Below are positions 37,601 to 51,143 of a stretch of DNA of 64,000 nt, piece by piece. The position numbers and the translations under genes are program-made. The notes beneath the pieces are model-generated. The model ran no database searches. It was not told where the DNA came from and worked only from the letters and a program-made list of their open reading frames with translations. Each line of letters opens with the position of its first letter. Positions within the stretch are counted from its first letter, which is position 1. The DNA comes from Trichoplax sp. H2 (Eukaryota; Placozoa; Uniplacotomia; Trichoplacea): positions 276,480 to 340,479 of the forward strand of contig NOWV01000078.1 in the NCBI GenBank assembly GCA_003344405.1, written 5' to 3'.

Positions 37601-40600
37601 TATGGATTTATTCAGCATCGACGCAGTTCAGCTAGGGCAATTGATTAAAATTAAAATTGGCCATAATAATTTGAATAGAGGTACAATCTAGTACAATAAC
37701 AGCATTGATAGAGAGAGTAGAGAGGAAATTGATTTTATCGTTTGAAGTATTTACTTGTAATACTTTATTCTAAACTGTTAGTACCGGTAATTATTTATGT
37801 AAGTTCTGCTCATGGATGTTGAATATAATACAGGTGAAGGTTGGCACCTTGATAAAGTCGTTATTCATGAAAAGAGTAAACCAGAGTTAGAGTACTGTTT
37901 CCCATGTCAAAGGTATGACTAATTTAGATACCACATTATTATACTTATATTATCTCATTAATAATCAGGCACACTAAACTACGGTGGCTGATAAGTAAAA
38001 TTTAAGTTTGAGTCAAGTCTTATGGATGTTTTTGCTTGATTATACTGGTAAATCATTGTGCTATTCTTAGCAAAGTCGTGACCATTTTCTTTCGTTAATT
38101 CAGATGGCTAGATTCTGGTCAAGATGATGGACTTACAATTCGAGAATTGATTTTGCATAAAGGCATGTGTTGTTAAATTGTAAAATTTGGATATTATGCC
38201 ATTTGAAGGTTGTATATGTCATTTATTGCTCAAGAACAAATTATGCTTATTTACACATATTAGATAGTAACTTAGCACCGATGGTTAAAATGCGTTCGTC
38301 TTCAGATCAACTGATTCCCGTAGAAAATGGAAAGAAAAACTATACTCCAGAACCTCAATCGCCTGACTCAGATTCAAAATCTGTATTAGAAGAAAACCAG
38401 AATGCCGAAGGCAATGAAAAAATAGCAAAGAGCCCTGACAATAAATCTGTAGATCAGGCTGATGCCGTCAATTCTCCAGAGCAATCAAACCCAGCACAAG
38501 GTGAATTTGAAATAATAATATTCACAAAATCTTGTATAATAAATTAATTTAGTAAAGTAAATTTGAAGTTGGACGATTGAGATACGTATCGCAGCAGATA
38601 ATATTCTAATACGATAAAGAGAACTTGTAAATTAAGCTACATTTATATCAAAGCAAAATCTGGGTACCTTTCTACCAACTTAAATCTATTGTTTTATGAT
38701 AGTATCGGTATCATGATTCATAAGTTTCTTTGATGAAATCCAAAATTAATCCGTTTCCTCCTACTAGGATTAGAAAATGATGATTGGCAAATAACTATAG
38801 CTACAAGTGATAAAGAGGATGCCGGAACTGACGCCCAAGTTACATTGGTAGTTTATGGTGATGAGGGTATTTCAACTGATATTACTCTTGATCAATCTGG
38901 AGAGCACTTTCAACCTGGGGATATTCATCAATTTCAGGTAATTATAAATATTATAATTACTTGCTAACGTATTTGTAAGGACTATGTAGTAGCTTATTCT
39001 CTACGAAAAAATAAAAAGCAAGGTAATCAGATATAATTCTTCTCCATCCTTACATCTTAACAGTATCTTTCATTTTTTTCTTAAAGTTTCGAGTTTCAAT
39101 GTTAATAGATGTTACAGATTCATGACTAATTTGGACTTTCGACAATATCTACTGTATCTCATCTCTAATAGAATAATATGCTCGCTATTGATAAACTGCA
39201 GTCTCATTACCAATTAAAATTTTGATCAAATCCCCTAATCTCCGATATCATATAAACCGACCTCTGTCCTGATCATCAAAACTAGGCTATATATGCAAAA
39301 TTTAGTATTGTTGAGATTTAGAGGAACGCTATGATTAATATAATTGAAGCTTTATGGAATACTTCACATATTCAAATGAAGACTCAAGTTCTTCGTTTAA
39401 AAGTATCGTTAAAATAGATTTCATTTTAAATTTATCCGTGAACAATTTGAGCATCGAATCACAGGTTTTCTAATTTATTATACTTATATTGAATTATAGG
39501 TATCCCTCGGTCCAATTGGCCGAATTTACAAAGTCCGACTCAGTCATAACAATCAAGGCAAGCATACAAGTTGGCATGTTGATCGATTAAAGATGAGACA
39601 TATCGCTACGCATGAAACCCTTATGTTTAAGTTTAACCGCTGGCTGTCTCGGGATAAGGATGATGGAGATATTACACGAGAACTTCCAGCTCTTCGACCT
39701 AATGAAATTCCACTTCCAGGTAAAAAAGATTAATGCAATAGATTATTTCGGTATTATGCTTGCTATTACGGCTACCAAAGATCGTGTCGGCCGTGCGCAT
39801 AAAAATAAGAATAGCTGTAATTGTATTGCTATTTAAAAGTAGGTAAATTGTTCTTGTATTCGTATTTTTTTTTAACTATTTTGAAATTCTTCTATTCTGC
39901 ATCGTAGTTATACGCTATCACGTTTATGTCTCGACCGGAGATGTCATATGTGGCGGTACTGATACCCGTGTCTATTTGACTATTATTGGTCAGCGTGGAG
40001 ATTCAGGTCGACGTGAATTATTTTACTCTCACAATCATGCTAATAAATTCGAACAAGGCCAAACAGATGTATTTATTATCGAAGCTGTATCACTTAATGA
40101 CTTAACTTCGATAAAAATTGGTCATACAGAACATGGTGCAGGTAAATCATTTAAACTATAGGATTAAGGTTACTACTATTCACTTATAGTTATCGGAATG
40201 TATAAGAAATTATTTCCGCCAAATGCATCTTTTTACTTCAATACGATTTTAGGAGCTGGCTGGTTTTTAGATAAAGTCCTAATAACGGAAGGAGATGATA
40301 AAAATGCAAAGAATTATGAGTTTCCTTGTCATCGGTTAGTCTTATATATATATAGTATTATCTGTTGGATGTACTTAGATTTCTATTTGCTAAATGACTA
40401 CCTTCACAATGAGAGAATAGTTTAAAAATAAAAAAGAAAAATTTATAGTAGAAAGGATCTCAATGTAAACGACAGTTCTGTATATAGGGATTTATGCGAA
40501 CGCGATATGGAATACTGCAACTGTGATAAAGGATAGTGTTGTACAGTAACTATTGAGAGAATATTATTATCTGAATAATTATCATGCGCTAAGCTTAATT

Positions 40601-43600
40601 TTAAAGAAATAGCTTAGTCCTCAAGACAAAATTACCGTCTACAAAAAGAATGCCACTTTATGATTTATTGTAAATTACTGTATCTTTCGTTAAATATATA
40701 GAAAGTAAAATACTTCGGTAATAAGCAATTTGACAACATTTGTAACTAAGTTATAGAAGCCTGTTGTTAATGAATACTTATATCGTACAACTTACGATTC
40801 ATAGATGGTTAGATGAAGGACAAGATGATGGAAAAATTGAAAGAGAATTGTATGTTCAAGGTATTAAATGATTTAAATTTCGTTTATCTAGTGATATCTA
40901 AATATTTTTTTGACTTTAATTTTCGTAAATGGAACCCATTAGTTTATTGCAACATAGCAGTGGCTATCATTCAATTTAAAACGTACATTGTCGCTGAATT
41001 GTAAATCATCTTTTTTAATTCTTTCACAGAACCAAGCAAAGATGCAATCAAAGAAATTACTGATCAAAACGGGGCAAGAGATGATTTAACACCAGATGAA
41101 CCGATAGAAGAAACCCCTCCTGAACCTGTCAAAGGTAAGTTTGGAATAATTAACTGCATTTACATGCAACATAAAATCGTTACTTAGATAGCTGTTGCTT
41201 ATATGGCTCTATCCTTATTAATCGATTTTTTTAACATATTAGAGGGTGATTGGGAAATTAAAGTTAAAACAAGCGATATGCCATCGGCTGGAAGCTACGC
41301 TAACGTCTATTTGGTAGCATACGGTTTAAACGGCAAATCTCAAGTAGATTTTGATAACGACCAAGATCATTTCACTCCTAATCAGTTATCGTCATTCAAG
41401 GTAATAGGTTTTGAATAATAAATTGTCTTAACGTAGATTAAAAGGGTATTTAAGATACATCCATTCCGTGTAATTTATTATTTATTGGGACTTTTCTGTA
41501 AAAATTATAATTCGCATTATCTTGTTAGGTTCATCTTGAAGACATTGGAGAATTGTATAAAATAAGAATTGGGCATGATGGAGTCCTCGAAGAACAAAGC
41601 TGGCATCTGGAATTTGTTCAAATGATTAATCTTTTTACTCAAGAAACTTACAATTTTCATTTCGATCGATGGCTGTCACGATATGCCGATGATAGTGATA
41701 CTTGTCGTGAACTATCAGTGCAGATAGATGATCAGTTTAAACTTCCAAGTAATAATAATAAAGATCCAAATATCAATCTTCCAAATTACTCTTAGTGAAT
41801 CTATCCATATTGCATCTATTTTTTACTAATATTTGTTTATTTAATTAAAGATGTTATCTATAGAATTACCGTCTATACCGATAAGGGACTGATCGGTAAA
41901 AAACAAGTATGGATTAATCTCTATGGGCAACATGGAGATTGTGGTCATCGTTTGTTACTACTTTCTGAACACGAAGCTAAGTTTAGAAGAAACCAGGTTG
42001 ACACATTTACTATTGAAGCTACATCTTTAGGTCAATTAGACAAGTTGCAAATGGGCATAAAAAATTCTGATAAAGGTAATTTTTTCTGTTCGAACTTGAG
42101 CATTAAAATATAAAAAGCCATCGAGTCTTTTATCTTTTAGAAATATTTTCTTGTATTATATATAAACTGTGCAAATATATTGCAATTACGGCAATTTAAC
42201 TAAACACAAAAATTTCATTTGTAATCATTCAGAGGATATAAAATCACACTTTAGAAAGGTTGTAGTTACAACCTTAACGAAGATAAATGACCAATTGGAA
42301 GAAGTCACTTTTGGATATAAAAAGTATGCGTATAAAAGTATCCAAGTTTAAAAATTGAAGAATACTTCATAATCACAATCGTTCGTTGATACATATATAT
42401 TAATCCTATACCTTCATTAACTTCAATTATTTTAGGTCTTCCTATACTACTGGTCCGGAGGCGTACCTATATCCAAACAGTAAGAAGACACCCCACTTTT
42501 AATTCGTTGTATTTAAAATATAGCAATGATAATTATAATCAATCCACAATAGTATACTTCTCTAGTAATTGGAAGTGGTTTGTACGCCGCTCTAAAATTA
42601 TACGTAATTTAGAATGTAATTGTGTGATAAAGTGTCTTCTCAAAAATACAACACGAATTACAGTTTCTTGAAACTTCACTTTATTACGTAAGAATAGGTT
42701 CGTCTCATAACTACTACTAAGAAAAAATTTTTTACTGCAGGGGAATGGTTACTGTCCATAAAGACTGGAGATTTTTCATCCTCTTACTCAAATACGCAAG
42801 TTGCAGTTATAGCTTACGGTTCTAATTCGAATTCAGGCATAATTCCTTTAGGACATGGAGCCAGTTCACTATTCCATCCCAATAAAGAAGTCAAATTTAA
42901 GGTTAGAAAGCATGAAATAAAGTACAAAATAGCTCTATTATTCGTCATATTAGTCCTACGTAATCTGTGATAATTATAAACACTCTGAGTAGACGTCGAT
43001 AAATTTACCTTATACTGTACTATGATTATCCTGTAAAATGCATATTATACTACTAGGGCTCATAAGCCGACACAGAAAAAATCATTAACTTAACAATAAA
43101 TAGAAGTAATGTTGATAAATCTTCTAAGCAGTGCAGATCATTGATCGCAGTCCGATATTTTCTTACTGAAAAAGGCTTTCCTAATTTTTTTCTAAGCTTT
43201 GTTAAGCTATAATATAGTTAATGTGAAGTATTCTGATTAGAATTCTATATCAATACAGATCCCATTAGGCTATCTGGAGGATATATATAAAATTCGAATT
43301 GGCCAAGCAGAGTTATCAAGTGAATGCAGTTGGTATCTTCAGGCGCTAACATTAACCAATTTATGTACAGAAGAAGAATATGTTATCAAGGCTGAGAGCT
43401 GGCTATCTCACTATCAAGGCACTGGTGAAACATGGATTGAATTAGCAACAGCAGAGATTCAATCAAACTTATTGCCCGGTACAAAATAAACTATAGCTTT
43501 TTGCTGTATAACTGCATTGTGTAGCAAATTAAGATTCTCGCTTACTAAAATATCTTCATAAATTCAAGAACTATTTTAAAATTTTCGGTTGCTTAACTTA

Positions 43601-46600
43601 ATTTTATGTGCACCTCTTAATATAAATACGATTTCTGCTTCCATTGGTATAAAACGTAACGTATATAGGCTTTTGACTTTTTTTTGTTATTTATTTATAC
43701 TGTTAATAGTTTTACCTTATGTAATTGAATTACATACAAATGAAGTACCGACATCGTTTTCCGAAACACGATTATATGTAACATTGTATGGAGAAAGAGG
43801 AGATAGCGGACCTAGGGTATTGGCAAAGTTAGCAGAGCCATGGACACAGTTAAAATCTAATTATGCGAACGAATTTACTATTCATGCGGTCGACTTAAGT
43901 CAATTAAAAATGTTAAAACTGGAATATGGCGAGTCATTAAATGGTAAAATATTAAATACTTTAATAGATTTTTGCAGTAAAATGCAATATATTACAAAAA
44001 TATTTCTGATTAATTTTTAACTGCAAATTTATTCAAATTTGGTTAATTTATTAATGAATTAATTAACAAGCGGATTAGTTAAAGATATCGTAAAGTTATT
44101 ATAATTACGCACGTTCTTACTATAATCATGATCTAGCTCCGGCTTGGTTCATCGACAAAGTAGTAGTAAAATTTGGTGATACAAATAATAGAACAGTTGT
44201 ATTGAAGAGCAAAATGTACGTATATTGGATTGATCTTCCATTATTTTACATTTACATTATATCAGCATGTAATCGTGCAATAAAAAATGCTAATATTTTA
44301 TGTTTTTTCCTCCTTGATAATTGCAGTAATCTAGACCCTCATTCCTCCAGTAAAAAATATTATCCGGAAGGTTAGTATAGTAGTTTATACCTTTTATAAC
44401 AATTGAAACATAAATACGACACAGTACGAATAACAAAATTAAGTTTGAAACAATACTTAATCTTATTTTTGTAGGCGACTGGCTGATTAAGATTAGAACA
44501 AGTGAAATAAGGAATGCAGGAACGCAAGCTAATATCGAGCTCATTTGTTATGGATCAGAATGTGTAACGGACAAAATATCTTTAAATAATTTTAAAAATA
44601 ATGCATTTTCAGCTGGAAAGCTAACGCAATATAAGGTATTTCCCAGGACTGATCAAATTATTACATTTTAAAATTATGGCTATAAGCTTTCAAAAATTAT
44701 TTTGTTTAACCTCTAATAACTTCAAATTACTGACCTATAGTCCTGTATACATGATGCAATTATACATCGGTATTTTAGAACTATCTTGGAAGTATTGGGA
44801 GACCTTATAAAGTACGGGTTAGCCACGACGGCCAAAATAAGAATGATGGGTGGCATCTTGATTATATTAAATTGTTCAACGTATGTACGGAGGAAGAGTT
44901 TGAATTTAAGTCAAATCGATGGATATCAAAGTATGAAGACAATGGCGAAATTATTCGTGAATTACCAGTTTCTCACGAAGATGACTTATACACAAGTAAG
45001 TTTCTTTGGATGAGGCTAAGCATTACAAAAAGAATCAGAGACTATTTAATTATTAGTATTGCATATCAATATAAAACAATAAGTTTTAATCAATTAATAA
45101 AGGCAATTAAATTTCTAATGCACTGTATAAGTCGACTAGAACAAAGTTAAATTATCAATATGCATTTTGCTAATTAATATAATATAAAATAGAGTTCTCA
45201 TTATTGTAAATTATGCGCTAACCAAATAAGTGCATTCCTAAATAAAGTTCTGTAACTCTAGGATCATTTTAAAAAGTTTATAGTTTACTTTATCTACCTT
45301 ATCGAAACTAAATTATAAGCACATCGTTTACTTATAACTATTGAGCACTATCACTTGTTGAATCCATAAGTGAGTTTATCGTATTAACCTTCCTAATTAA
45401 ATTTATTTTATTATATAATATTTCCTGAAATATGTTAAGATCTTTAATTGCATGATCGCAAAATACACCTACGCGTAAACATATTTTTCTTGTATTAATA
45501 CGCTATGTAGCAATACGGCTTTAAAATTCATTCGGGTTACTGTTGTTACGATTTCAGAACGTCGTCACTGTGTAAATGTTTTTCCTAAAGTATTTTCTTT
45601 TTAAATGAATGATAGACACAACATATTTTATACAAGCACATTTCCGTGAAGGGTTCGCTATTGAACATCTTTCAAGTTGTGTTATAACTGTTTATGGAGA
45701 TAACAGTGATAGTGGAGAAAGGGAACTAATTAGATCTTTATCGAATTCACCAAAAACGATTGGCGATAATGTTACCGAATTTACTATTGAAGCAGTCGCT
45801 CTAGGGTTATTAGATAAGGCCCACCTGTCTCTCACTAGCAGCAATGAAAGTGCTGGTATGTGAAATTAAGAATATATCAAACTTATAAATACAGGCTTAT
45901 CAGAATGAACTTAAAATTTTAAATATTATCTTTGTTTAACTATCTTATTAAAGAATGGTCTTGGCCTATCGAAAAACTTGTATTGCGAGATAGTAGAAAT
46001 CCTTACGAGGAAAAAACTTTTCTTTACAAAATGTAAGTGAGATTTCAATATAAATTTATCATGCAATAAAGCATATATCTCTTGATTAAATATTTGTCTA
46101 AGGTGTAATGCATTAGCCATAATTAATTGAGTACTACCTTGTAGATCATATCTGCGATATAAATAAACTATATTATTTTATTCATCGATTTAAAAATACA
46201 TAGATCCACAGATAGCAGTCATAATTCTGTTTATGAAAAGGATTTCCATCCAGATGGTAAATAGCAAAGGATAAATTTATAATTCTATGTTTCCGTAGTT
46301 GTAGTATACCGTAATAAATTTACTATTTGATTTTACTTTTGCAATCATCATTTCTAAAAAGAACTCCTAATTGATTGTTTAGATCAATGGTTGTTAAATC
46401 TTTGCGCATTGAAGATATCGAATTCAAATTGTATTTTATGGCTTAATTGCTATGGAACTGATGGCCAATCGACCTTAGCGGAAATTGGAAAACTACAAGA
46501 TTTACAAATCGTAAATAACGTAGCGAAAGAAATACCGGTAAGTGTCTGCTAATTTAAGCATCATTATCGTGTAAACGTGAACATTTACTTACGTACTTGA

Positions 46601-49600
46601 TTACCCATTCATAAAATATCTCCCATTAAATGTATAGATAAAGGTAAAGGATATAAGAAATATCTACAAAGTTCGACTGCAAACTAGTGATGATATTGGT
46701 AGTCTACCTTTGCAAGTCCAAGCGTTGGATTTGCTTCATGTTAGTACCGGCAGAAAGTATCAATTTGCCGTTGACCATCTATCACAATACCAAGATCTCC
46801 AAGCTGAATATCTATACCAAGAATTACCTGCTATTGATCCTAGCAACGGATCTCACTTAAACGGTAAGAAGTTAAATTTTAATTTTTTAGATAATGATAC
46901 GAAATTCTACATTACTCTATTACTATATTATTGAATATCATAGTTTAGTAAGTATGCTAACTTATTCTATACATTTATAATTGAAATATTATTTGCTTTC
47001 TTTTCAATAGTTGAAATTTATGAAGTTACAGTCTTTCTGAAAGATCAAGAATCTGCTTTAGAATCAGATCACCGGTTTAATATCCAATTATTCGGTAGTA
47101 ATGGTGATCTGGGAGAGCGAATTATATCCAATCCTACCATTGATTCCAACAGCGTTGTACAGTTTAGATTGCAAGCTGTTGATTTAGGTAATCTAACAAA
47201 GATGTTCGTGACACATTTATCAAGCGATCATAATGTAGTCTTGGCTATAGATAAAGCCGTAATCAAATTCGATAATAAGGATATCCTTTTCAAGCCTAGT
47301 TCGACTACCGATAAAGATGTAGATTATAGTCATGATTCTTCAATGGTAGAACTGCGCCCAGAAGGTACTTGGAATATTTTAATTAAGACCAGTGATATAG
47401 AAAATGCAGGTACAACCGCTAACGTTTACCTAAAGTGTTATGGAACTGAAGGTTGCTCAGATTTAATACCTTTAATTGGAGTATATTTGCCTGGAGAGGA
47501 CGTGGAATTCCAAACTAATTTAAGTTTTATTGGTCAGTTGTATAAAATTCGTATATCACACGATGGCTTAAAGGAAGAAGATAGCTGGCATTTACACAGC
47601 ATAGAATTAACAAACTTATCGACATCACAACTATATTCATTCTCCCATGAAGGATGGCTATCTAAATATAAAGAAAATGCAGATGTCGCTTGTGAATTAG
47701 CTGTTGTTAATGAAGACAAATCATCTCTATCAGTTATTAAATACGATATAACATTAATGGAACTAGATGATCGATTCAACCTTAATCAAAATTGGTACTT
47801 GATCATTCATGGAGAGCAAGGTGACTCTGGTAAAAGAATCATTTGGAACCCACTATATGATCAAATTATAGATAATGATGGTCGTAAAGGCTTAAGCTGT
47901 TTTGTCGAAGCAGTTACATTACAGAAAGTGAAAAGGGTCACACTAAGTTGCACTAAAGCAACTACTGACGATCATGAAGATAGTCAAGATGATAATAGTG
48001 GTCTGCCTGTTCCATGCAGATACATTAATATCAGTTGGTTAGATGACTCCAAGAAACAAATATCGTTGAAACCCAAATTTGAAGAAACAACGATTATAGA
48101 AAACGATGAGCAGATACAACAATTTTACCCAGAAAGTGATTGGATAATTCGCATTTACACTAACGACTTGATTTTAGACCAAATAAGCAACTCAGATGTT
48201 TCAATCTTATTATACGGAGATATTAAAACTTCAGAACCGTTAGCTCTAGGAACTTTAAATCCATCAACATTTAAAGCAGGCAATGAAGCTGAATTCCAGG
48301 TTATAACTGGAAATCTCGGAAAAGTATATAAAATGCAAATTTGTTGTGATGCCATTCAATCGCATTTTCAATGGCACATTCATGGTGTATCTCTTACTAA
48401 TATAGCAACTAATGAAGAATCCAGATATGACATGGATTGTTGGCTATCTAATGTTCAACATGCGTGTCAAGTTATTGGTGAACTACCTGTAGGATTTAAA
48501 GAATCAGCGAAAAATCTTCCCGCAGTCGTAGACTATATTATTACTATTTATATCTCAAAGAATGCAAATGCAGACATTATAGGTCAAATGAAGTATATTA
48601 CTATAATTGGTGACCAAGGTGACTCGGGTAAAAGACCCTTCATACTCTGTGACGAAGAGGGATTTGTCGCCTTGAATATAGAAAAATCTCAACTCATCAA
48701 CTACAAAAATCACCAAATACGATTCCATCTCAAAGCTATTGATGTCGGCCAATTAGACCGGATTAATATTGAATGTGATGACGTGGAAGATTTACAATTA
48801 AATATCGATAAAATATGCCTTACAATATCTGGTAATAATGACTTTATTGAAACATTGAGAAAGAAAAAATCCGTCGATCATGAACGACAGCACGTCCAAA
48901 CATATCTCAGAGAAGGAATATGGTTAATAAAGACTGAGTTAAATGACTTAATATCAGAGAGTCAATCTCAACAGAATTATTCTATAACATGCTATGGTGA
49001 TCATGGCCGGTCGGAAAAGATTGACCTGGATGAGAACAATCTATTTAAGGAATCTGATAAAGAATCTATTTTCAGAATAGAAACTGGCTACTTAGGAGAT
49101 TTATTTAAAATTCGCCTTGATGGGCAAGACAATGGGCAACTAAAGGCCAATTACTGGCAACTAAAGACGTTTCAAATTCAAAATTTAGCTACCGAAGATG
49201 AATATACGGCCAATTTTAGCCAACCACCGCTGCAGCAAATGTTTAGCGAAACTGATGTCGTCCGAGAGGTAACAATTGCTGTAGATGACAAAGATGACTA
49301 TCAAATTAAACTATATGACATTGCAATTCATGGTACTATCCACCAAAAAGATACTGAAAAGAGTGAGGCTGACCAATTTAGCCTGGAGTATCTTTATTTG
49401 AATATTTTTGGAAAGATTAGTGATAGTGGTGAAAGGAAAATCATGATCGGCAATCACGATAATAATGATAAGGACACAGATATCTTAGGAGAAGATATGT
49501 TTAAAGCAGCATCTATTGGTGAAATTGATAAGGTAGTTTTACGTTTAATGGATTCTACATCATCTGATATACTAGCCAATTGGCCCATTACTAAGATCAC

Positions 49601-51143
49601 CATTAAAGAATTGGGAAATGAATCTCCGATAATACTCAAAATTAAGGAAACAGAAGCCGATAATCCGTTTACAAGAGAATTTCTTTGTGAAGACAGCATT
49701 ATCATTCAAACCAGTACAAATAGTGTTTCTGGTACAGAAGCTAAAATTAAGTTAGTTATTTATGGTAACAATAGCAAGACTAATGAAATGCTGTTGCAAG
49801 ATGGAAATCATAGTGATCTCTTTCAGCCATCTCAAGTTGCTACATTTAAACTTCAACTTCCTGATATTGGTGCTCTGTATAAGATACGTTTAACGCACGA
49901 TAGTCAAAATAAAAATGACGGATGGTTACCAGAAAAAGTTACAATTAAGGTGCAACATAAGGAATATGTCTTTAGCTGTAATCGTTGGCTGTCATCCGTT
50001 GAGGATGATGGTGAAATTATCCGCGAGTTTGCCGTTGATAGTCCTAATGGAGATCCACTGCCAGCCGTTCGATACCAAATTAAGCTGCCAATCGAAATTG
50101 ATCCAATACTGGACGACAGACTACTCTTTAATTTAACGGGTGATCACGGCGATACCGGTGACCGAATATTAAAAAAACGCAAGAGTGACATTGCCAACGA
50201 TCAGTACGAGTACATAATTGAAGCTATATCCTTACGTTCCTTGAAGGTCTTAACTGTTATGTGTGATAGCAAAATTAAATTACCTTTCAAATCAGTGGTA
50301 GTTTTGGACGATAATCATAAACCCATAACATTCACTCTTCAAAGTAGCTCTCAAGATCAATCAAGTAGTAGAAGGGGAAGTGAAGGAGATTTAAATAATA
50401 ATAATGATGATAAGAGCCCTCAACAATCCATATCGAATGACGATAATATTAATAATAATGAAGAAAAATTAAACAACAATCAAGCTGATCATGACGGTTC
50501 AAAATTAAAGGAAAGTGACCAAAATGATGTAATAAATGCAAACGAAGATAATTTGAAACATGATCGTAGCGACTCAATAAAAGATAATGAAAGAAATTAC
50601 GTCTCATATGAATTCCATCCTAAAGATATTTCAGACAGCGAAAACGATGGAAGCGATAATGATTCTGACGAAATTCGAAATCAATTGCTGGGTATAGGAA
50701 AGAAATTATGCACATTAGAAGGTAAGACAGTGGCTTAAGTACCAATTCTTATTAATCTTTACCCATCTGACATTTCGTAAACGCTAAAATCTAATTATTC
50801 GTAAATAGGAAATCGAATCCTTAGTCAAGATCTGAAAACGTATTTCATGAAAGTATCAATAAATGCTGATGTTATGCAGAAAATAGAAACAGCTTTGGAT
50901 CTGTCCAGTGACTATCTCGAACTGCAAAAGTTCGTTGATGTGGTGAGTGCTAAATTCTGTACAGCCCCGACTGAATAAAACGCGTTGCAAACTCTACCTT
51001 AAATTCGTTATCCATCTAATGCATCAACACCCTCAGAACATTAAAATTCCATAAATTTTAATAAGATCGTTTTTTGTGATCCTTAGATGCAGAAACATTG
51101 CGAAGAATCTCAAATCGACGTAAAGTCACTAGATGTTCTATAG
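29809..51143 (+). CDS. Giant doublecortin/PLAT/beta-trefoil protein (22 PLAT domains)
   Basis: Forty-eight exons join in phase to 11,208 nt, or 3,735 residues. Order: two DCX domains (residues about 42-118 and 172-252), a Gln-rich linker, PLAT dyad 1, two beta-trefoil-like domains, PLAT dyads 2-11, an acidic Asn/Asp/Ser-rich tail and a short helical end. Each dyad pairs an A-type PLAT (W.I.V.T...AGT.A.V, then IYKIRI.H) with a B-type PLAT (YGERGDSG.R, then F.IEAVSLGQL). DCX domains bind microtubules; PLAT domains usually bind lipids or proteins. Vertebrate RP1 has the tandem DCX and LOXHD1 the PLAT array, so a ciliary or cortical scaffold is inferred. Some exon ends: 30486, 31606, 31929, 37335, 41748 and 46863; the long exon is 47011-50722, then 50809-50942 and 51087-51143. 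One intron needs a GC donor (38163). Exon 2 joins DCX to PLAT across a 174-base intron in matching phase. I give no symbol because orthology is unclear. Confidence 0.88.
34398..36228 (+). other. Two beta-trefoil-like domains inserted in PLAT array, exons 9-15
   Basis: Seven short exons (34398-34420, 34612-34739, 34935-35038, 35263-35436, 35581-35689, 35792-35898 and 36048-36228) encode about 275 residues lacking PLAT features. They show beta-trefoil-like strands and turns instead: NHVILYSKASRKALRVV, FEIIKIEDDTVAFKN, GGKVMLASCAANQFLSID, IFNVIKIDKHIRAFQSAS and YFVLESVKYNGMCLSV. The pattern repeats twice, consistent with two FGF/IL-1/fascin-type trefoils. Assignment rests on pattern only. An acidic linker exon (36317-36490) leads to PLAT dyad 2. 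Confidence 0.6.
36576..46863 (+). other. PLAT dyads 2-6 and first half of dyad 7, interrupted exons
   Basis: Exons repeat in the order A1 (starts phase 1, ends 0), A2 (0 to 1), B1 (1 to 1), B2 (1 to 2), B3 (2 to 1). A2 is 218-226 nt and B1 is 225-240 nt throughout. A1/A2/B1 starts are 36576/37116/37447, 38768/39500/39908, 41243/41529/41851, 42741/43259/43710 and 44475/44779/45616, then A1/A2 at 46383/46638. Linker exons 38276-38500 and 41030-41134 are inserted between dyads 2/3 and 3/4; both are acidic and Pro/Ser/Glu-rich. Hallmarks such as IYKIRI.H, FNRWLSR..DD.....REL and GDSG.RELFYS recur. Confidence 0.88.
47011..50722 (+). other. Single 3.7 kb exon encoding PLAT domains 14-22 and acidic tail
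   Basis: This exon starts in the B half of dyad 7 and runs uninterrupted through four more A/B dyads, then a Ser/Asn/Asp-rich tail. A-type domains start near GTWNILIKTSD, ESDWIIRIYTND, EGIWLIKTELND and EDSIIIQTSTNS; B-type domains contain GEQGDSGKR, GDQGDSGKR, ISDSGERK and GDHGDTGDR. It ends at a GTAAGA donor and is followed by two small terminal exons with helical sequence. Confidence 0.93.

Noticed and set aside
49915-50136. 73-codon plus-strand ORF inside the 3.7 kb exon
   Set aside because: An out-of-frame shadow of PLAT 21-22, which are supported in the main frame.
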